Below are positions 57,986 through 64,000 of a stretch of 64,000 nt of DNA, in pieces. A model generated the notes under the pieces. That model did no database searches and was not told the DNA's origin. It saw only the letters and a list, made by a program, of their open reading frames with translations. The translations under genes and the position numbers were made by a program. Each line of letters opens with the position of its first letter. Within the stretch, counting starts at the first letter, position 1. Source of the stretch: Actinomycetota bacterium. GTDB lineage: Bacteria > Actinomycetota > Thermoleophilia > BMS3ABIN01. The stretch lies in NCBI GenBank assembly GCA_023382335.1, contig JAMCPM010000002.1, positions 51,173 to 115,172 on the forward strand. The letters run 5' to 3'.

Positions 57986-58417
57986 GTGAGGCGGAACTTA
58001 TCAAAGATCGGAAGCAAAGTTTGCCAAGGGTATGATGCACTAGGAAAGTTCGCCTGCAGCCCGTCCGGCTTCACGCTGATCGAGCTCAAGTGGTCATCAT
58101 CGCCATCTTGGTCGCTATCGCCTTTGCCGTGTATCTCCGTCAGCGGTAAAAAAGCACATGATACTAATATCAGAGGCGATTCTTTTTGCGCGGCAATCGT
58201 CGAATTTACTTATTACGTCGAAAAGATGACATATTCGGGTTCGGTTGACGACTTGAAGGCGCGTGGCCATAACCAGTCCGCGAATATCGATATTTTAATC
58301 GAGGCGAGCAGTACTGCTTTCTGCATGGAAGCCCTCGACAATGGTAATCTCGCGGTGGTCTTTTGCTCGGACAGCGGTAATGGTAATCCAAATCCCCAAT
58401 TAGGCACATATCCTTAA
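57986..58417 (+). pseudogene. Second PilA-like pilin gene, frameshifted
   Basis: The reading frame has a prepilin leader and GFTLIEL, but continues into a non-hydrophobic stretch instead of the helix. In the +2-shifted frame bases 58090-58146 read as an intact pilin helix beginning VVIIAILVAIAFAVYL. A second indel in or next to the A6 run at 58148-58153 restores the original frame, which gives GKKAHDTN... and a pilin-like C-terminus with FCMEA similar to pilA. So two compensating indels break the transmembrane helix. It is probably a decayed paralogue of pilA, or a sequencing/assembly error. A GTG start is used. Confidence 0.75.
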
Positions 58418-58614
58418 ATTAGATACCGAATTTACCTTGTTTTATCCCACCACGATCCAGTGCTTTCCTCCAATATATTTCCGCCCTCAATTTTTCCCCC
58501 GTCTTTTCCGATAGATATGGCATCTGGCGGCCGGAACGCCGGCAACCTAAGCCGCTCCAATAGGGCATGCAAGCGGATTGATGAGGTTCTTCCTCTAACC
58601 GCAAGAGGGGAAAA

Positions 58615-59124
58615 ATGAGGGACGAAAAGATAGGGACTCGAGGTCTCAAGGCCAATAGCGGCTTCACATTGATTGAGACACTTCTAGCGCTTTTTCTCTT
58701 AGTGGTTGCGATGATTCCGCTTGCGGCAATTCTTACCGGCGCTCTAAGAGAATCAACGATGGACAAAGCCCGCAGCCATGCGAGAGAAATCGCCGAAAGT
58801 GAGAGGGACAAGATTAAGAGTCTTACCTTCAACGCTATCGGTTTGGCGGGAGCACCTTACTCGTTCACAAATGCACCGTCTGGTTATCAAGGTCAGATAA
58901 AGCCGGAAACCGGTTATACAGGCATATCTCCTGGTCCGGAACAGCAATCTTTCCAGAATTTTAACTACACTGTCACACGCGATATCCGAAAGAGTCCAGA
59001 TCAGTACGGGGGGACCCAAACGTTTACCAAAAAGGTGATTATTACTGTCTCCTGGACGATCCCGGCTCCCGGCTCATCGGTATCGTTAACAACTCAAATC
59101 GGCCCTACAACGATGTCGCCCTGA
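58615..59124 (+). CDS. Type IV minor prepilin (PilV-like)
   Basis: The 169-residue protein has a leader ending SGFTLIETLLALFLLVVAM (Gly-Phe cleavage, Glu5 equivalent present) and a hydrophobic helix over residues 17-45, then a globular domain. AGAGGGGAAAA precedes the ATG. It is followed in 4 bp by the next prepilin gene. Minor pilins prime pilus assembly and may be incorporated at the tip. Confidence 0.85.
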   Translation: MRDEKIGTRGLKANSGFTLIETLLALFLLVVAMIPLAAILTGALRESTMDKARSHAREIAESERDKIKSLTFNAIGLAGAPYSFTNAPSGYQGQIKPETGYTGISPGPEQQSFQNFNYTVTRDIRKSPDQYGGTQTFTKKVIITVSWTIPAPGSSVSLTTQIGPTTMSP

Positions 59125-59128
59125 TCCG

Positions 59129-59770
59129 ATGAAAAAATTTATCAAAACAAGTTCGTCCGCTGGCACGAGCCTTGTCGAATTATTGGTAGTGACTGTGCTG
59201 ATGAGCATAGCTCTGACCGGCATCACCAAGATGGTGATCATGGCGATGGATACGCAGCAAAAAATAGATTCAGATTTTCGTGCCCAGCAAGATGTTCGCC
59301 AAGCCCAGTACGATATGGAAAAAATAATCGGGGAATCCAAACGCCTCGATGCCGCCACGAATCAATATCCCATATTCCAGAACGATCTGATTTCTGTACC
59401 AACCCAGCAGGGAAACTGGGTTACTTACTATTACGCAACTCCTCCCGGAGCTCATGGCCCGACACTTGTAAAAATTATTACCAACACTAGGCCAGCGATA
59501 CCACCAACCATTCTCAGCTCTGACAAGCAATTAATCAATGTCAAACCAAATGTAAACGACCAATATACAACTGTTGAAAGACTTAACAACGGGCCAATAT
59601 TTACTTTCTACAAAGGCGATGGCGCTCAACCAATTTTTAACGGTCAGAGTGTTCAAACACCGAGAGATGTTAGATCGATCCAGGTCAACTTTCGAATCAC
59701 GGTCAGTGAAGGCCATGTAATAAAAGATCCGGTAAACGCCTCTGTAAGAATAAATATGAGAAATTATTAA
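59129..59770 (+). CDS. Type IV minor prepilin (PilW-like)
   Basis: The 213-residue protein has a leader ending in AGTSLVELLVVTVLMSIAL, which is an altered FTL motif (Thr-Ser-Leu instead of Phe-Thr-Leu) but with Glu and a hydrophobic helix. The globular domain is Asn/Gln/Thr-rich. It overlaps the cluster tightly (4 bp after the previous gene) and 10 bp before a PilX-like gene. Confidence 0.82.
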   Translation: MKKFIKTSSSAGTSLVELLVVTVLMSIALTGITKMVIMAMDTQQKIDSDFRAQQDVRQAQYDMEKIIGESKRLDAATNQYPIFQNDLISVPTQQGNWVTYYYATPPGAHGPTLVKIITNTRPAIPPTILSSDKQLINVKPNVNDQYTTVERLNNGPIFTFYKGDGAQPIFNGQSVQTPRDVRSIQVNFRITVSEGHVIKDPVNASVRINMRNY

Positions 59771-59780
59771 GGAGAAGCTA

Positions 59781-61373
59781 ATGGAAAAGATGATTGAAAA
59801 CATTCGGAAAATTCTTAGCAGTGAGGCGGGGGCCGCATTGATAGTTGCCCTGGGAGTCGTCATGGTCATGATGATCATAGGAGCGCTCGTCGTCTCGATT
59901 GCCATAAATAGAGATAAGACCGTAGCTCATGATCGTCAACTGACAGAAGCTGAAAGTGTCGCTGAGGCCGGAATCGATGAGGCCATTCAAGTAACCCTCA
60001 GTAATTTTGATTCAGTTTATAACGGAGGCGTAATCCCCCCCGCGAGCACACTTGGAGACGGTGTACTGCTTTTTGACAGTAAACCACTGACGGACGGCAA
60101 TGATGTGCGCGTCGGTAGCTACTCAGTTTGGACCAAGGCCGACCCGAATGTACCGGGCAATGTTCTGATAACAGCCCAGGGTACAGACGACGCGCAAACA
60201 CCGTTCACAAGCACGGTTCGGGTTTCTGTAAAGTATGCAAGCAACTTCGACTATGCTCTTTTCACCGGAACACCCTCAAATCTATCCAACACGACCTTCA
60301 CTGCTCAAGGGAGGGGAGGGGACGATGACGATGATTGTGGAGAGAGTGACGAACACGACGACAATGGAAGTTGCGGCGCCAATATTACCGTCACCGGAAA
60401 GGTAAATGTCAACGGCAACATGACCATTAACTCCTTATCTAATGGAGATAATGGCAATCACTGGGATGACGATCATGGCAATCACCACTATGACGATCAT
60501 AACGAAAACCCGGGATTTGTAACCTTCACCCCGCGGCAAGGGCTCACGGATCCGGTAAATTGGACAAGTTCCTTTACAGGAAACAAGCCTTCAGGAACGC
60601 AGCCGGCCAGGGGAAACACAATTGTCTTCCCTACGGTTAATTTCGATGCGTTCACAGGTTCGTCTGTGACTACAGTGAACTTTCCATCAAGTGGTGCTCC
60701 TGCAGGCTGGACCCGAGGCAATAAATCCAACACGTTCAGCATCTCAGCCGATAATTTTCAGAGCAGATATGGAAGCTACGATGTTGTAAAGTTCACATCC
60801 TCCCAAAGTAACGTCAAAATGCAAATAAACGGTACCTGCACTTCGCCCTCGTTAACATCCACGATCATGGTGGCCGGTGTTCCGGGCAGCAACACTGGCA
60901 TTTCTGAACTGGACTTGATCGGGCCGGGAATTGATTTGCAGCCGAAAAATGGCATAGCCATTCTTTCGGGCGAAGGTCTTGTTTCGTTGCAGAAGGAGGT
61001 GGAGGTCGGCAAGGTTGGTAATGGAGCACTTATATATCTTAGCGGACAGAACGGTACCAGCTCCTTGCAGGTCAATGGCAATCTGATCATGTATGGATCA
61101 ATAATCGTAAATGGCGCTACCACTTTTGCGGCCAATGGAGTAGGTAGAACCGATCACCATGATCACGGTGATGAAGATCATCATTATGGCAGCCGCTACT
61201 GCGACTCTAAATATGATGAGCATCATTCTGACGAGGGAAATGGCAATACAACCAATCAATTCCTGAGCTATGATGGCGCATATCTTACCAATAGCAGGCT
61301 GCCGGCCGACTGGTGGAGCTGGAACGGTGGAACCAACTTCACTGCCGTTAAATACAACTTCGTGAGAAACTGA
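59781..61373 (+). CDS. PilX-like pilus assembly protein with His/Asp-rich segments
   Basis: The 530-residue protein has a short leader with a hydrophobic helix (about residues 16-40) lacking a classical prepilin cleavage motif, as in PilX-like proteins. A large beta-rich domain follows. It contains three unusual stretches: an Asp-rich run (GGDDDDDCGESDEHDDN near 176-192), a His/Asp run (HWDDDHGNHHYDDHNEN near 217-233) and a His-rich one near 455-475. These could bind divalent metals. AGGAGAAGCTA precedes the ATG. A terminator lies 50 bp downstream, so it ends this sub-operon. Confidence 0.72.
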   Translation: MEKMIENIRKILSSEAGAALIVALGVVMVMMIIGALVVSIAINRDKTVAHDRQLTEAESVAEAGIDEAIQVTLSNFDSVYNGGVIPPASTLGDGVLLFDSKPLTDGNDVRVGSYSVWTKADPNVPGNVLITAQGTDDAQTPFTSTVRVSVKYASNFDYALFTGTPSNLSNTTFTAQGRGGDDDDDCGESDEHDDNGSCGANITVTGKVNVNGNMTINSLSNGDNGNHWDDDHGNHHYDDHNENPGFVTFTPRQGLTDPVNWTSSFTGNKPSGTQPARGNTIVFPTVNFDAFTGSSVTTVNFPSSGAPAGWTRGNKSNTFSISADNFQSRYGSYDVVKFTSSQSNVKMQINGTCTSPSLTSTIMVAGVPGSNTGISELDLIGPGIDLQPKNGIAILSGEGLVSLQKEVEVGKVGNGALIYLSGQNGTSSLQVNGNLIMYGSIIVNGATTFAANGVGRTDHHDHGDEDHHYGSRYCDSKYDEHHSDEGNGNTTNQFLSYDGAYLTNSRLPADWWSWNGGTNFTAVKYNFVRN

Positions 61374-61423
61374 TAAATCAGCGTCTGGCAGCTCACCGAT
61401 CTGCAAATCTCTAGAAGTTTGAT

Positions 61424-61452
61424 GAGAAGCCCTCTCCGGAGGGCTTCTTTTT
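61424..61452 (+). terminator. Terminator after the PilX-like gene
   Basis: GAAGCCCTC and GAGGGCTTC pair around a short TCCG loop and are followed by TTTTT. Confidence 0.9.
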
Positions 61453-61560
61453 GGTGCTGCAGTAATTGGAAAAGGTAGCAGATAGTCTGAGCTGCATTGG
61501 ATGAGTCGAGGGGGGTCCAGAAACGCAAAATAGGCTCCGATACATAATAAGAAGGGACTG

Positions 61561-62139
61561 ATGCAGGTGTTTGTTAAGCGACTTTGCGTTGACGGTTTGC
61601 CCCTTGGAGCGATCCGCTCCTATCGGGCATTCTTGCGTATCTGGAAACAGATACATCATTCTTGCAGGAACGATTCGCGTCATTCTGACGAATCGGGCTT
61701 TACCATCATCGAGCTCGCTCTTACGCTCACGCTAATGAGCATTCTAATGGCCATGTCGGCCGGAGCTTTTTCCTACTATCTTGCCGGAGAATCACTCGAC
61801 ACAGCCGCCACCGAATTAACTTCTCAAATGCGGGAAGCTGAATCTCTCGCCGTCGCTACAGGAAATACTTACAGGATTGATTTCAGCGATCCCGGCCTCA
61901 CAACTTACACATTACAGCGTCGCCAAGGCACCGACTGGGTGAATGTTCGTGACCCTCAGAAATTATCAGGAGTCGAATTCAGTTCGTCGACTCCTCCATC
62001 TTTTAATGGAGATGCATATATGGAATTTTATGCACGCGGAACCTGTGAGAGCGGACGTCTCGTGATTACATCGAGTCGCTATGGAAAAATCAAATCCCTT
62101 AAGGTGGAGGGTGAAACAGTAAGTGTCAGTGTCACTTAG
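61561..62139 (+). CDS. Minor prepilin (FimT/GspH-like)
   Basis: The 192-residue protein has a 45-residue basic, Cys-containing leader followed by ESGFTIIELALTLTLMSIL with Glu and a hydrophobic helix. The C-terminal domain has GspH-like beta strands. The start follows AGAAGGGACTG. The leader is long for a prepilin, so the true start could be later, but no better start is seen. It begins a second prepilin sub-operon. Confidence 0.8.
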   Translation: MQVFVKRLCVDGLPLGAIRSYRAFLRIWKQIHHSCRNDSRHSDESGFTIIELALTLTLMSILMAMSAGAFSYYLAGESLDTAATELTSQMREAESLAVATGNTYRIDFSDPGLTTYTLQRRQGTDWVNVRDPQKLSGVEFSSSTPPSFNGDAYMEFYARGTCESGRLVITSSRYGKIKSLKVEGETVSVSVT

Positions 62140-62193
62140 TTGATGTGCTCGAAGATAGAAGCATTCAGTAATAACAGCGACAAAGGGAAGCGA

Positions 62194-63921
62194 ATGCGAA
62201 GAAAAAAAAGATTGAGACTGATGAATGAGGAAGGCCTTACCCTGATCGAATTGATGGTGGCCATGATGATATTCCTCGTTGTCTCTTCGGGTATTGCGGG
62301 ATCATTGACCACGGGGCTGGTCGCCAATGTGCACGCGCGCATTTCTACGATGGGAAAAGACGCTGCCCAGGCACAGATGGAAGAAATGCGATCCAGAACA
62401 TATTTTGTTCCCTATAGCACCAATCCCGATGTGGGAACAACCTCTGACTTCGATCTGCTCGACCGCTACTATCCTAATGTAAATTTAAATACAACAACAG
62501 ATTACCAGGGATGGAGCGGACAATATTTTTCTGGCAGCGCAGCCCACTACACTAAAGTTTCGCCACCAGATTCCCACGGAATTGTACTGACTGTAGAAAC
62601 ATGGTTTGTAGACTATAACCGCAATGTCGTTGTCCCGCCGATTAACTACAATTCCAAATCAACCGGCAATGACATACCGCCAAGCGGCCTTGTGCAGGTC
62701 AAGGTAACAGCCTCGTGGACGGATCGGGCTGGTCCCAGCTCCTATACGTTAGAGTCACTCATCTCGGCGACTGCGCAGTCTCCACTGGGATCAGGCAATT
62801 CTGGAGAGAACGGGGGTTGCTCGGACTCTTCTGACAGCCATGTGAATGTGATCGGCGGAATTATGAACGCCAGTACGGGGACAGCCGATCCGTATACTTC
62901 CTTTGTAAGCGGAAAGTTCGGTGATGCTCACGCCTCAGCAAATTACAGTTGTCCTATTTCCGGTCTGGCCTCGGCTACAGGTGGGGACGTTTCGGTTGTC
63001 GGAGGAAGTACGTACACCGGGGCTGATGTTTCGGTTTCAGCACCTCCGGCAGAGCAAAAGAGTGTAGGCCCGATCAACACTGAGCCATCCGGCATATGGC
63101 CGCAACCCGCGATCGGCAACAGCAAGGCGCAGGCCGAAGCCCAAAGTGAAAATAACGGATATCAGGTCGAGGCTGAGGGTGAAGCGAATGTCGGCTCATT
63201 GACCCTGAGGTTAAGCCAGGTGGGGGATACTCCTACGCAAACCCTTAATAATTACCGGCAATGGGACTTCATCAATCCGACTGTGACGGTGAATGGAGCA
63301 GGCACTGGCGATGACGGCGAAGATATCGAGGCTGAGATCTATCAGGCAAACGGCAGTACCGAGGCTCGAGCCAATTTCGCGTACAAGCAGATCAATATTC
63401 TTCCTCTGCAAAATTGGCCAGCGGCATCGTCAACTCCTTCCGCGACGCAAGGACTGATATTTCTCCGCGACTTTCAAAGCCAGGCCCACAGTCAGGCGGG
63501 AGGATCTCCTGGAAATGCCAGCAATTCATTAACGTACCAGGGCACTTTGGGGATGTTCAACCCGAACAAGACTGGGTGCACTTCCACCAGCGGCGGCGAC
63601 GCCTGTTATGACCTTTATAGCATCAGCCCATCGAATCCCATACAAAACATCAGTCTTTCAAATCCCAATTATGCGTTGCAACAGGAGCTTATAACGGAAT
63701 GGCACAGCTTCACAGCTGCAGACATCAATAATGCAATGTACGTAAAACCTGACGGAACACACACGACGATTAACATCGATGCCTTGGTAAAAATTTCAGG
63801 CAAATACGGTCAGGAGGTCAATTGGAAAAACGCCAATAATGCGATTACGTTGGTGTCGCAGCAAGGGCTGCAGCAGATTTGGGTCGGAGCATACGACATC
63901 TCATTGGTGCAAAATGCTTGA
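62194..63921 (+). CDS. Large minor prepilin
   Basis: I choose ATG 62194, which follows AAAGGGAAGCGA and gives a 575-residue protein with a basic leader and GLTLIELMVAMMIFLVVSSG. A longer in-frame start at 62140 overlaps the previous stop. The protein is far larger than usual pilins: the roughly 540-residue globular part is rich in Ser, Thr, Asn and Gly with few cysteines, which suggests an adhesin-like tip subunit. It overlaps the next prepilin gene by 8 bp. Confidence 0.8.
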   Translation: MRRKKRLRLMNEEGLTLIELMVAMMIFLVVSSGIAGSLTTGLVANVHARISTMGKDAAQAQMEEMRSRTYFVPYSTNPDVGTTSDFDLLDRYYPNVNLNTTTDYQGWSGQYFSGSAAHYTKVSPPDSHGIVLTVETWFVDYNRNVVVPPINYNSKSTGNDIPPSGLVQVKVTASWTDRAGPSSYTLESLISATAQSPLGSGNSGENGGCSDSSDSHVNVIGGIMNASTGTADPYTSFVSGKFGDAHASANYSCPISGLASATGGDVSVVGGSTYTGADVSVSAPPAEQKSVGPINTEPSGIWPQPAIGNSKAQAEAQSENNGYQVEAEGEANVGSLTLRLSQVGDTPTQTLNNYRQWDFINPTVTVNGAGTGDDGEDIEAEIYQANGSTEARANFAYKQINILPLQNWPAASSTPSATQGLIFLRDFQSQAHSQAGGSPGNASNSLTYQGTLGMFNPNKTGCTSTSGGDACYDLYSISPSNPIQNISLSNPNYALQQELITEWHSFTAADINNAMYVKPDGTHTTINIDALVKISGKYGQEVNWKNANNAITLVSQQGLQQIWVGAYDISLVQNA

Positions 63922-64000
63922 TGTCTCAGAAAAATTACGGTATTTCTTTGATCCAAATTCGAATCTGGGCACCGAAGAACATGGATTTACGCTGGTCGAG
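63914..64000 (+). CDS. Partial prepilin gene at window end
   Basis: A frame starts at ATG 63914, overlapping the previous stop, and reads MLDVSEKL ... EEHGFTLVE to the last base, which is a prepilin leader cut off by the window edge. Twenty-nine codons are present. Confidence 0.75.
   Translation, partial: MLDVSEKLRYFFDPNSNLGTEEHGFTLVE

Noticed and set aside
57986..58417. Intact pilin gene
   Set aside because: The frame lacks the hydrophobic helix, which appears only in another frame, so pseudogene or error is the better call.
58418..58614. Possible riboswitch before the PilV-like gene
   Set aside because: A CCGG/CCGG hairpin and GCCGGCAACC word recall SAM-type cores, but the remaining consensus is missing and it may be incidental.

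Overview
The window reads as a chromosome segment from a GC-rich, probably Gram-positive bacterium, most likely a deep-branching actinobacterial lineage (the Thermoleophilia/Coriobacteriia neighbourhood is my guess). Pointers are heavy GC bias at third codon positions over most of the window, frequent GTG/TTG starts, an AMIN-like lipoprotein, a NlpC/P60 protein with a coiled-coil stalk, a SigB/SigF-type sigma factor and a CIRCE-controlled groESL operon. No rRNA, CRISPR array, prophage or insertion sequence is visible. The assignment is inference, since no rRNA marker is present.

Layout. 0.1-4.2 kb: gap and pgk, then a GT-C type membrane glycosyltransferase. 4.2-6.7 kb: a five-heme secreted cytochrome and an AMIN-like lipoprotein, separated by two tandem, apparently homologous structured RNAs, each with its own promoter-like sequence. 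6.7-9.6 kb: a small HTH protein, an alpha/beta hydrolase, an MFS exporter and a cold-shock protein. 9.7-17 kb: a signalling block holding a MalT/LAL-type LuxR regulator, a candidate multibranched RNA, a membrane HD-GYP protein preceded by a 25-residue secreted-peptide ORF, and a V4R-GGDEF-receiver-LuxR protein with degenerate GGDEF and receiver sites. 17.3-22.6 kb: a five-gene oligopeptide ABC transporter operon. 22.6-28.3 kb: a DUF948-like protein, a NlpC/P60 hydrolase, initiator tRNA-Met, a CAP-domain secreted repeat protein and a GlcD-type FAD oxidase. 28.3-38.3 kb: rel, recJ, a NifU-domain protein, a hidden 43-codon RiPP-like ORF, an EF-G-like GTPase, mutM, a beta-propeller lipoprotein and a zinc-ribbon protein. 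38.4-40.5 kb: groES-groEL. 40.8-46.3 kb: an ADP-ribosylglycohydrolase, a MoeA-PBP fusion, a GCS2-family ligase and lysA. 46.3-51.1 kb: a small nuclease-fold protein, hpt, a TlpA-like lipoprotein, glutaredoxin, tpiA, gpmI and secG. 51.3-64 kb: aroE followed by a type IV pilus locus (pilB, pilT, pilC, a sigma factor, pilA, a frameshifted second pilin, and a run of prepilins extending past the window end).

The unifying theme is cyclic-di-GMP and surface structures. A c-di-GMP-I (GEMM) riboswitch with a terminator and a competing hairpin sits directly in front of pilA, and the 10-17 kb block holds a c-di-GMP phosphodiesterase-type protein and a GGDEF protein that has probably lost catalysis. The most novel-looking items are the paired structured RNAs at 5.6-6.0 kb, the orphan RiPP-like precursor at 33.6-33.8 kb, the multibranched RNA at 12.7-12.9 kb, and the signalling block with its small peptide.
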